A program made the position numbers and the translations under genes. From positions 3,102,001 through 3,162,000 of the forward strand of contig NC_088320.1 of the NCBI RefSeq assembly GCF_910592395.1: DNA of 60,000 bases, given 5' to 3'. This document shows positions 14,701 through 24,545 of the stretch, one piece after another. The DNA comes from Lineus longissimus (lineage: Eukaryota > Nemertea > Pilidiophora > Heteronemertea > Lineidae). The notes beneath the pieces were generated by a model. The model ran no database searches. It was not told the origin of the DNA and saw only the letters and a list, made by a program, of their open reading frames with translations. Numbering within the stretch: position 1 is the first letter of the stretch; each line of letters begins with the position of its first letter.

Positions 14701-17700
14701 GAGATAAAATGGAAATACTTTCTATTTAGGTATGAACTTCCTCCTGTAAAGATAAATATTGGTTATTTTTTAAGTGTAAGAGAAATGCTGGAGGTTATCT
14801 CTTTCATCCTATGTCATCAAGAAAAAGAAAAAGAAAATTTCCGCACTCACTGCGGAGTATGGTTTCAATATGGTTGGAAATGTCAACGGTATTAATACGT
14901 CCTACATTTTTAAATTGTCAGAGGGCTCCATGTACCATACTGAACTTCCAGCGGTATCGCCTCCGTAGCATCCGACTCGCGTTGTCTGGAAGCTGAGCAA
15001 TGTCAATACATTGAGGGTCAAGATGCATGTACACGTACCAAGGAGGAAGCTGGTGTCCGTCATATCCGCGTGCCTCATTTATGCTCATATGAGTTATCAG
15101 CTTGTTATGGACTCGTCTTCAAAAAATCGAAACATATTTTTGTCTTCTATTATCACTGCTGTGATGGCAGATTGAAAGGCTCGTCCGGTTTAACGAGATT
15201 TGAACAACCTGGTCCAGTATATCATGTGTACATTTTATGTTTTGAAGCTTTCTAAGTCCTGGTGTAATCAAGAACCGAGTGTAGGTTTTCTGGGCGTTTT
15301 CACTTCATCAGTCCCCACTAAATATAAGGGAACGCTGAGAAACAGATAGACGGACGTAATAGGGCTTCTCCAGATGCATAGATACGAAAATGGCGAATAA
15401 AAAGGACATCGGTATTTGAAGTCGACAAAATAGGATCTCCCGATAGCTAGTAATAATCGGTATTACGTTAGCAAAGAAAATGCCAAAGGTCGTTCGACTG
15501 TGATACCACTGCTGTCGTCAAGCGTAAAAGTACAACTCCAAGGGGCGAAACACTACAGTAGACAATGATATCTGCTTTCAATGTTTGGTGTTGTTGGTCA
15601 GGTGTGTATAAAGCAAAATGGAGCTAATTCGGAGACTCGCCACAGACGGCGTTATCCGAAATCGATAAACGCGAGGTGTAACTCTAATCGTGTGAAATGC
15701 TGGCCTCTAATCGTTATACGTTTCACAATATTTGTCTTATTGATTCTTTACTCGCCTTGAGGTTTGATGAAGCCAAGCACAATGATAAAGAGGACAGATG
15801 TAAAAGTCTAATGAACGATTTCCTTGTGTTGATTTCGTATGTCCAAAATAACAGCAGGAGAGTTAACTGGGCTTTGTAGTGCAACGTTAAAATACCTTTT
15901 ATATTACGAAGGTTCCAAGAGAGTGGTGCAATCTTAGAAATAAAGGGTTTTTATGCATACCATGAGGTTTTTTTCAGCAAAGTGATAAACCAGAATCTCA
16001 GAAACCAATACCGGGTTTTTCATTTTACCACAAAACCTTTACGGGATTTCAATGCCTTTGTTGATGACCTTTATCTCAAGAGAGTAGTATTTATTCTAAG
16101 AGTGTGGAACAGTCTTAAGGGATGAGGACACGGATTGAAAATCATCCGTTTGGCAAATTTTCTTAAAGGAAATGGTTAGCCATGTTTTGCCCATATGTAT
16201 GATACTCCCCTCCCAATACCCTTCGGGTGCACCAGTAAACAGAAGAATAAAAGGAAATGGATGGGTTGCTATTCGTTCATCTTATTTAACTATTCATACA
16301 TCGCCCGCAGGAATCGAGAGTGTCACATCAATAACAGGAAAGCGGTATCACTTATTCAATCATCACGAATAGGAGCGATTAAATGAGAAATGTGGGCTAC
16401 CGATCGTGTGTACTGCATTTATCACACAAAATTGCTATTTATATGGTACTGACACCGACCGACCAATAGAATGCATTGTTGCAGTATTATTTTGTTACAT
16501 GGAATTGCTCTTGGTAGAAAAACACCAAGGCAATAAACTGCTATGCAGTGAGAGCAGAAGTAATTTCGTAAGACACTTTTACTGCACTAAGGAGAGTTCA
16601 AATCTTTCAGATGAGCTGCAACATACGAGTGTAAATCCTGAAATGAATTCATGTAAAACATATTTCCACTAGATTAGCATCCATTCATTCTTCAAAGTAG
16701 AAATACGGAATGACGTCATCAATAAATAGAGTTCCGGTCATTGTGCAAGGAGGATGGCGGCCATTAGGAACGACTTTTTGCCTCAGGGAACTTGCCTGCA
16801 TAACCAGCCTAAGAACCAAGAAATCAAGAAAAACTGAATTTATCAACAGCACGGGAGCAACTGCCTATAAACAACATGTTTTTTACTCTATTAGTAGGAA
16901 GTTTCAGCAGGGGTGAATTTCACGCTCGTATGACGTATCCGTATCGGTTTTACGTATGACCGCTACACGAATTACGTTACATCATACGTAAAATCGATAC
17001 GGATAAGTCATACGGGAGAGATTTTTTTCTTTGCTGAAACTCGCTAGTATATCGAAACTGCTTCCTCAGAATTTGAGACTGAACCAGAGGAGGATGGTGA
17101 ATGGACTCTTCTCACATGTGACGTAACAAGTGTTCCATTGTCCCAAGTAATTCTGCAAGCCATCGTTCTTGTAATGTAGCAGAGAAAAAATTATATCGGC
17201 AAAATAATGTTTTGTCGTTGATAGATCAATATGGGTAATTCATCAATATGCCATTTGAAGGCAAGAGTTTGTTTACAAACAGACACATGTCAGAGGTATA
17301 CAGCGCAGCACAAAAAAATATCCCTGATGGATACAAAACTCACTCATTTGGAGGAATTCACTAACCTAACTACATTTGAATAATGAATCACTCAGCTGCA
17401 TCAGCACTTCCAATATATCTGTTTCAGATGAATGAATACAAGAAAAATAATCACAAATATTTGAGAATAAATCATTTGGTCACATGGGGCATAATGTCTC
17501 CAATTCTCAACTTTTTGTGTTATTTTCTTTTTTTACATCAATTCGATAGCAGACAGAATTATTTGAAAAAGATTAGAAAAGTTATGTGATCAAGTGATGA
17601 GTGTATGTTTTTAATGCTCAAGAAAAGTTCTCTTATCAAATTCCTCAAAATAAGTGTGTGATTCGAACACATCGGTGACCTCTTCGTAAAGCACCTCTGC

Positions 17701-17812
17701 TGAAACAAACCCTTGCCTTACACTGGCGTATTAAGGTCTACAGCCATTAATACTTACCTAAACGAATTTCAAATCCGTCCACTTCTACCACTTCTAACTT
17801 TTCTCCGGCCAT
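2597..17812 (-). CDS. Small single-pass membrane protein, 5' three exons (unrecognised)
   Basis: I built this gene from three minus-strand exons: 17812-17758 (start), 10427-10337 and 2732-2597. Splice phases 1 and 2 match exactly at both junctions and all four sites are GT/AG. The joined frame gives 94 residues and stays open at the last donor. It starts MAGEKLEVVEVDGFEIRL in a strong start context (AAAATGG). About residues 22-48 form a hydrophobic helix (core FMLIVIIVLVIILF), followed by a basic stop-transfer run (RRNDKKNK) and a polar, Ser/Thr/Asn-rich tail. There is no signal peptide. An acidic N side and a basic C side predict N-out/C-in topology. I do not recognise the family. The exon chaining is inference from phase and composition; further coding exons probably lie left of 2597. 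Transcript data would settle it. Confidence 0.6.
3680..3693 (+). repeat. Poly-G tract
   Basis: Fourteen consecutive G residues lie in otherwise AT-rich intron sequence. This is a simple repeat, prone to length variation and G-quadruplex formation. Confidence 0.9.
8040..8168 (+). CDS. Possible isolated Cys-rich exon
   Basis: A 129-nt phase 0-0 open segment lies between a good acceptor (CTTTTTCAG) and a GTATGT donor. One frame encodes 43 residues with six cysteines, spaced C-X2-C-X4-C-X3-C-X2-C-X12-C (for example ACMSCGDISCRKSCVECW). That could be a zinc-binding or disulfide-rich module. No flanking exons were found on this strand, and a frame this short is open by chance fairly often. It is a candidate only. 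Confidence 0.2.
10052..10214. repeat. 26-bp perfect inverted repeat around exon fragment
   Basis: Positions 10052-10077 (CCAATTTAAACAATGG and on) are exactly the reverse complement of 10189-10214. The arms enclose 111 bp that carry the truncated exon copy. The same arrangement with a few mismatches surrounds the first copy (about 9831-9993). The right arm sits exactly at the tandem junction, as expected from a template-switch or foldback event. Confidence 0.9.
10337..10427 (-). CDS. Exon 2, transmembrane helix
   Basis: This 91-nt exon is bounded by a TTTTCCATTGCAG acceptor and a GTAAGT donor. It enters with two bases that complete GAG (Glu) from exon 1 and leaves with AG, which completes AGA (Arg) with exon 3. 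It encodes PHQVAYSIACWAGG followed by a run of Ile, Val, Leu and Phe. It is the only intact copy: two partial copies with the same donor side lie immediately to its left and lack the acceptor half. Confidence 0.65.
12834..12916 (+). repeat. Short tandem duplication, about 42-bp unit
   Basis: Two adjacent diverged copies share ACTT.AAGCTACAT, then TTGCGGGGA-like and TATTACGGA words. This is a minor local duplication with no coding sign. Confidence 0.75.
13665..14076. mobile_element. Foldback/MITE-like element, copy 1
   Basis: This is an approximately 410-bp, relatively GC-rich element. The left end reads CTTTCTACACGAGGAC. The right end, reversed, reads GCTTTTATACGAGGAC, giving imperfect terminal inverted repeats of about 15 bp. 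Internally it is built of related words (GTGTAGAAC, CTCGAGTCACTTGAG, CTTCAAGTGGCTCGAGG) in both orientations. A second copy lies at 35993-36411. There is no coding capacity. A transposase cannot be assigned, and the target-site duplication is unclear. Confidence 0.8.
16927..17014. repeat. 34-bp-armed hairpin
   Basis: The arms at 16927-16960 and 16981-17014 are reverse complements at about 31 of 34 positions, with a 20-nt loop. The arm begins CGTATGACGTATCCGTATCG. It is rich in TACGTA/ACGTAT words. It could be a small foldback element; function unknown. Confidence 0.9.
17758..17812 (-). CDS. Exon 1 (start exon) of the membrane-protein gene
   Basis: The start ATG is at 17812-17810 with A at -3 and G at +4. 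The 55-nt coding part encodes MAGEKLEVVEVDGFEIRL plus one base, then a GTAAGT donor (plus-strand ACTTAC at 17752-17757). An in-frame or near-frame upstream stop lies just before the ATG. The acidic, soluble 18 residues precede the membrane segment carried by the next exon. Confidence 0.6.
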
Positions 17813-19288
17813 TTTGTCAGGTAGTTAATCCTTATGTTATGAATTGCTTCAGTTACGTCTGTGTGATCTGCACCTGATTTGACGAATAATTCGTGTCAAC
17901 ATATGTTTGTATAAGTCATCATATTGTGTGCACAGACCATCATTAAATGGACTAACATATCAAGTGTCGCTCAATGTAGGCACAACAATGGTGCATCACA
18001 GGACAACATGTTGAAGGGACACTATAAACAGGAACTAGATAGGCCAGATTATGTTACACTAAGTCACAGGCGTCTTCCTATCTCACAGTATATCAGAACT
18101 ACTCGCACGTGTGCGTGAAATATACTAGTACTTTATCGTTGAATCATATCGAACACGCCCTGTCCCTTAATTTGGTATATACAGACACAAAGCGAGTCAC
18201 AAGAGAACAGATCAGAATAGGTCTATTTTATGTTTGTGTAACTTGAAGTGATCGAAATAATATCAAAATAGTTCTCAGGGAACAGATGAGTGACTTACAT
18301 GTATGTACAGCCGCGAGTGGAAAGCCCACAATATACGTATAGATTTTATATTTATTTTTTACGAGAAACATTTAAAATGTCATTACTCACGCAATCAAAA
18401 TGTAAAATCCACCAACAGGTGTCTGTTGTTCGCAGTCGACTACAATGTCAGGAAATTCCCATCAAAACATGCACATCATTTTTCAATATTGCTTAAAGGT
18501 ACATAACCTACATTGGCTGGACCTATAGCGGCACATTATGGACAATTATGGCGATTATATACCAGCTCGGTATTTCGAATTGACTCGTGTTACCATATAT
18601 ATTTTATCGAAAGTGGTACCAGATGGTTATTGGCTGTTATTAGATAAGGCATTGCAAAAGCAGCCTCGTCAACTGATCCAATCGTACTGACATTGTAGAA
18701 GAGTCAATATCATTGTCATGTCCAATTGGTACACAACGGTAATTGCACACTGCAAAACCTCACAGGAGAAAACGCTGATGATCGAAAACCAGGCTAAGAA
18801 CATCTTTATCTTCAACCAATAGCATTCCGCGACGTTACTATTTATAGCTCACAAGGTCATTTGAATAAGATATTGATGACGTTTTAGTCACGTGACAGTC
18901 GGACATCGACACTTATTTCTACGCATTTGAGCTTATTTCAAAGTCAATTATCTTTGACCCTGCATTGTTTTTAGCATGAATGATACCATAGAGTCAGAGA
19001 GAGAAATATTCAGAACAATTATGTAGTATTTCCAACACTCGGACATGTGCCAGATTGAATCTAACTGCCCTAGTTAGAAAGCCTGAATCCATTACGAAAC
19101 TGCATGTTTGTCCGATATTGCCTGAAATTCAGCGATGGGGAAATAGAGGGCAGCAGCTGCAGTGACGTCATCTTCGCGGAATGCTATTGACGACATTGTC
19201 TTTTCCTTGAGCACAACACGTGGATAATGTTCGTGATCGTGAACAGTTTAAGATCCGAAGCTTTCAGTTACATGTAGGTCATTAAAAC

Positions 19289-19340
19289 TTGGCCCTGATA
19301 CCGATCAAATGATATTTGGATATCGCTTTATCAGGGCCAA
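19289..19340. repeat. Perfect 12-bp stem hairpin
   Basis: TTGGCCCTGATA at 19289-19300 pairs exactly with TATCAGGGCCAA at 19329-19340 around a 28-nt loop. Stems of this type are common as miniature transposon ends. Confidence 0.85.
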
Positions 19341-22300
19341 TTCTAGTTTCAAGAATCCATGTTGGCGTCCAATCATCGGAGGCGCCCACAATGTCACATT
19401 CTGACAGGAAGTTATGAGTATATAGTACGTCAGAAAAATGTATAGTGTGTTCACAAGATGTTCACAAACCACCAGAAAAGAGGACTGAAAGCACTTTGTG
19501 CTGTCCTCATATTGGTTGAATCAACTGTTCGGATGGCGGTCAGTTTGCAGTTCATCACTCCTCCCTGTGGCTGCATTTCCATGTACATGTACACAGAGCT
19601 GTACGTATACATGCTTCCCGAAATTGGTGGCTTGCATTGGAACTAACTTTTTCCCCCTTGTCATCAAAGACATTCAAGTGTGTTGGTCAACCATGACTAT
19701 CTCCTTTGTCCCTCCACCATAAGGCGTAGTTTCCCCTCATGACATAACTATTTCGGACACACAGCGCCCATTTATGGAAAGGTGTATTACCGAGCCATGA
19801 AATACCATGTTTTACGGTAAAGGCCAAGGTCGTTTTCTCTCTGAACTTTTGTCTCATAGCCCTAATTACAGGACAAAGTTGCGATTATTACGATCAACAA
19901 AAACATATGGTACAAATATCTCAATGTTGCAGGCAATTTCTGCAGTCAAACCCAAAGGCCTGAAGTACAAGTGGTGACATCTGTTTTTCATCAATGTAGA
20001 TATATATCAAACTTGCGATTGTCCGACTCTTTTAACGTCCAGTGTGGAAGCGAGGTGAAGCTAGTGGCTGAGTGATGGAGCTGGGGTGTGCCTTGAGAGA
20101 CACGTTTTTAAAAGGAGCAGAGGCATTTGAAAATATATGTGTACATATACAATGTATCTTGGAAAAGAAAATATCAGTTAGATTTTTTTCAAATTCATCA
20201 TCAATGGATTTCTTACGGTATATGATAAATACACTTGGCCACTGGTCAGGTTCGAGGTCTTTGTAATTTGACTTTCGCGACATCTCTATAGGCCTTCTCT
20301 ATCCGGTAGTGGTTGCTCCGCATACCTATATATTACGGCATATAAAGAGAAAAAATATTTTAACGAAAAAAAATGCTGTACATTTAAAAGCCATTTCATT
20401 CCTTTTCAGTTTGCACATTTATAAACCTTCCATTTGCCATAAATTCAACATCTGCTGTTGATGAGTTAGCACAGCAGTATATTTCTCGAGTGTACTGCTG
20501 CATGTTTGCTTTGTCGTTTCAAGGATCTATGGAAATTTAAAATTACCTAAATGGTAATAATGCCTATTCTTCGACAGATGGTGCATGAAGGCTGAATACT
20601 GTAAACCGACAAATCTTCGCCCCTCTCATATTTTGCTATTCGCAAAATTTTTGGGCAGATAATTACGTACGATTTAAATTTCTGTGACCGCGCACAGTAT
20701 GCAGAATTCAAAGAGAATATTTTGGGCAACATTTTTTGTTTGGGGAGGGGGGCCAAAAAAGTTCCCTTAAAAGGTTTAACGAATTTCGATAATTTATAGG
20801 CCTGAATTGTATATTTTCAAATACATGTGTTCATATAACTTCATACTTAATTTCTTTTTTGTTTCGCCCCTCTACATGTATGGTTCTGATGCTCGACCGT
20901 CCGTACACCTTAAAAACATCCATTAGGAAGATAGACATGTTAGAGGACCTGGTAAGATTAAAGAACCTTGATACTCATTGGAGAGCTTTAAATTAGCGCC
21001 ACGATTGAAAGAAGTCAGAACCAAATTTCCGGATTATGTAATACTAGACCATACTTTTCTACAGTAATCATTCATGTGCATGTGGCAATTTCTAGGAGCC
21101 CTAACTTTTCACCCCATCTGCACAATTCAAAGTCTTCAAAGGAGAACATCGTATACACTACACTATGTACTAGAAATGGTAAACAATAATTTTTTATTGG
21201 CTACTCCAGCAATCGCGCCTGCTTGAACCTTCTGACTGGCAAAGCTTGGTTACATACGATTCTGTTAGATGCCCTCAATGCTTCCTCAACAAACAACGTT
21301 CATCACTAAAATAACACGCAGGTCCCTATCGCGAAGTGGCCGCATTACCTCCAATCGCCGAAGGAAAGCCTTTGCGTAAGCAGACTTATAGGTTATTACA
21401 AGGCACAAACCACAACATGCACACGTGAAACTGGAAGACCCTGGGTTATTTCCACTTTTTGCGAAGAAGTCTTTACCGAAAAGACTTCAAACCAACTTGC
21501 TCAAGGAAATCCTGTGAATAGCCTCCGCATGTCCCTCCGTATATCCCGCTGACGTCATCAAAATCCTGGGGATGCTACCTTATTAATAGAATATACATGA
21601 CAACACACGCTCATTTGCTGATTAGTGAAACTCTACCTTACCGTGAACACGAGCTAGAAGCAAATGTCAAGTCACTTTGCACGGTATGCACGTAAACTTC
21701 ATATCAAAATCCAATGGCAATCCCAATATACCCTTATGAAACTGAAAATGAACTGTTCTATAGCGCCAAGGAAGCTCAAATTACTCTCATTTTTTGCCCT
21801 CGTGGATCTCATGCTCGACCGTCGCTTCAATAAACTGTTTTTGGGATAAAGAAGAAGTTGAATGAAAAACATGCATACGACAGGACGTGGTACCACTCAT
21901 GCAGTCCATGCCCCCTGGGATATCCAAATTCCTTTACGTACACTTAGATTCCCTACGCATGAGCTTACAATCGATGCTTCATTCATTACAACCAGTTGCG
22001 GACAAGTGTTGAAGAAACGTCCAAAATGATAAATAAAGGGTTAAATACTCACCTAAGTCATGCCTATAAAAGTTTAATTGTCATGATGCTGTAAATATCC
22101 GAGCTACCGACCCTTTGCACCTTTCACAAATACAGCGCAATTGTGACAACTGCGCTCCAAGCGTTCTCAAAAAATAATAAGGGAAGAAAATTGGAACACT
22201 CCGAGATGTAGCACACGTAATATACAAAAAAGACAAACAACCTTTCAGCAGGGTTTTGCAAAAAAGCAGTATTTTACTTTCCGGTTTCTGGACTTCTCCG

Positions 22301-22782
22301 AAAAGAAACTTGACCTGTTCTTCAAATAACTTGTTGTTGAGGATGATAAGAAGAAAATATCAGTAAAGAAGCATCCAAAATATATTAGACAGGCCACGAC
22401 TCACCTAAGTTCTCCCTCAGCTGAATCATCTTGATCCCAAGGATGTAACAAAAATCCTAAGTGAAAATTGATACGGAGCACTAATTACACCAATGAAGTC
22501 CATAATCCATGCGCTATTGATCATTTCCACGCCTGCACGCTCAAATATATCGCTTCTATGACAACAGCGCTCCTAACGGCTATGAGATTAATCAGACGCT
22601 TGCAAGTGATGAGACTCTTTAATTGGGTAATACGTTTCATGTCCTAAGGAAGAACTGCATTCGGTGAATAACGAAAATGTGCCATTCTTTTCTTGGTGAC
22701 CTAAGATAGAGATTTGACGTAAGAGCACCAAAGACAGGTACTGCGAGAAGGGGGATTTCCCGTAAGACGACGTTTGTCAACT

Positions 22783-23100
22783 GCAGTGGAACCCCGATAA
22801 CACGACCACTCATGGGACCGAGGTTGAATGGTCGGGCTACCGGGGTGGTCGCGTTAGTGCAGTTGAAAAGCCGGGGACAAAATGCATGATTAGGTTTTCC
22901 CCAAAAAATTGTTGAACTTATTCATAAATTCAAAATTCTGAAAAACTTTCAAAGCCAAAATTTTTTTGGGGCTGATGATGTTTCTTCATTTTGAGCAGAA
23001 AAACACTAGAGAAAATTATATTTGGACTTGGAAATTTTTTCATCCTTCGGAGTTGAATTTTTTCCAATTTTCAAAATTCGGAAAAAAATTCTAAGTCAAA
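22783..23100. mobile_element. Repeat relic with CAGTGGAACCCCG end and AT-rich body
   Basis: It begins CAGTGGAACCCCGATAACAC. The words CAGTGGAACCCCG and CGACCAC recur at 51691-51760. The following AT-rich part (TTTGGGGCTGATGATG, then ATTTTGAGCAGAAAA) recurs in reverse complement at about 52385-52480. From memory, CAGTGGAAC-type ends resemble those of Tc1/mariner-pogo-class DNA transposons; that assignment is inference. No transposase frame is visible. Confidence 0.55.
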
Positions 23101-23467
23101 AAGCCGCTTACATATCTTTAGCCAATGACTGTGACGACCTGCGCATACAATAACATTTAAATAACACTGTTCATGGAGTATAAATAGCCAATCATAATAC
23201 ATACAATATATGGCACCCCAAGAGGCCTCTTCAAAATGGCACCAAATACCGGTATTCACGAGGACGACCTGCAGGCCTATATCGTTTAAGTTGCGCCTTT
23301 GAGTCAAATATAATTGGCTATTGACCTGTGACGCAGGCAGCATGTTGTACTGAATTTCCTCGTACGCGATATACCTCGAATTGGTCATTATCAATTCAAG
23401 TTTATCAACAATACGAGATGGTTTTTTTTTTTTTTTAAAGATGACCTAGTTAAAACGCTAGAATCTG

Positions 23468-23478
23468 TATATAAAAGG
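23468..23478 (+). promoter_or_regulatory. TATA box of the caspase gene
   Basis: TATATAAAAGG is a near-perfect TATA box on the plus strand. About 30 bp downstream lies a plausible transcription start region. A purine-rich leader and a consensus splice donor follow near 23601, before the intron that precedes the caspase start codon. The link to the caspase gene is inferred from position and strand. Confidence 0.6.
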
Positions 23479-23499
23479 AAACGCATGCATGCGCTAAAT

Positions 23500-23601
23500 A
23501 TCGTATAACCTGGTGCATTTTCCAGATACACTGGCAGAGACATTGCGGGAGACAGTGTAGCGTCGGAAGAACAAATTGTAGGGGAGCGAAGGTAACATGT
23601 A
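23500..23601 (+). other. Probable non-coding 5' exon of the caspase gene
   Basis: This sequence downstream of the TATA box ends at a strong donor (AACAT|GTAAGTAT). It can be spliced to the acceptor CTTTTACCATTGCAG at 24544, which sits one base before the caspase ATG. The start coordinate is approximate, placed about 30 bp from the TATA box. Confidence 0.45.
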
Positions 23602-24545
23602 AGTATATGTGCATATCATTGAAAACTCGTTATCGTATTAAATTTTCCTTAAAGAAATCAGACATGGCCTAAGATGTTGAGACTTGGTCGTGTCGGTTGC
23701 AGTTGTGATCGTTCTTGTTAATCAAAATGGAAGACATACATCCCGTATATGCCCATTGTCATATTCGAACTGGGAAGTTGTGGTTGGCTGCAATGCAAGA
23801 CCTGTACAGCGTCCAGTGGGTGGAAGTGATCTGTACATGTCCACGTACAACTGACTGTACATCGGGGAGTATACCAGTAGGACTCTAGGGAAGAACAGTC
23901 TGACCCCGGATGGCTGATTTAGTAGTAGTGCAGCACATCACAGGAAGATGTCAATCACAGCCCTGAATGCAATTAGGTGGTCAAGTGGTATTTTTGTGAA
24001 GAAATTTAGTTGGTAACATTTTCATGACTACTAGACTTGACAATAAATTGACATGTGAATTTTTCAGATAGTTGTCCCGATTGGCACCGTTGGTTTTTTT
24101 TCACATTTTCTCGAAGTCGGAAAATGCTAATTAACCAGCTTCTAGCACTGACATCCTCAATTGTCTTAAAGGGGGACTATAGGCAGGAGTAGAGGGGCTA
24201 ATTTTGCCATCTTCAGGTGACTAAATACACAATAATGGTCCTGGGTCATGTCAGCTTCAGCACTGAATATATTCCTCGTACAGGTGCGAATCATCTCGAC
24301 GTACGGTGAGATGTGAGAGACCCCTATTGGCGACTTGGTGTAACATTATCTTGCCTACCTAGCTGCTGCCTATATTGTCCCTTTAATGTCGCTCTTACAA
24401 TGACAGCTTCGGTCTTCTCTGGTTTGGGTTGCGCGATTCCTTCCCAAATGTCTGGATCCGCCACTTATTTTGTGAACAGGCCTAGATATTGGCAAAGCCT
24501 TTGATATCATCAAGAGCATTCCCGAGCTTCTTTTACCATTGCAGT

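Larger units (their letters stand above)
10428..17757. other. Intron 1 of the membrane-protein gene
   Basis: This is 7.3 kb without a supported internal gene. It contains a short tandem duplication (12834-12916), a 0.4-kb inverted-repeat element (13665-14076), AGGTTTTT/AAAACCTTT-type repeat pieces near 15960-16060 and a strong hairpin (16927-17014). Around 14860-14990 the minus strand has short coding-like stretches in different frames separated by stops. These may be a decayed exon, but I cannot assign them. Confidence 0.4.
17813..23460. other. Intergenic region between the divergent gene starts
   Basis: This lies between the start exon of the minus-strand membrane-protein gene and the caspase promoter. 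It should contain the promoter of the former, just right of 17812, but I see no TATA box there. It contains a 12-bp perfect hairpin at 19289-19340 and interspersed repeat material near 22783-23100. No gene is supported. Confidence 0.4.
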
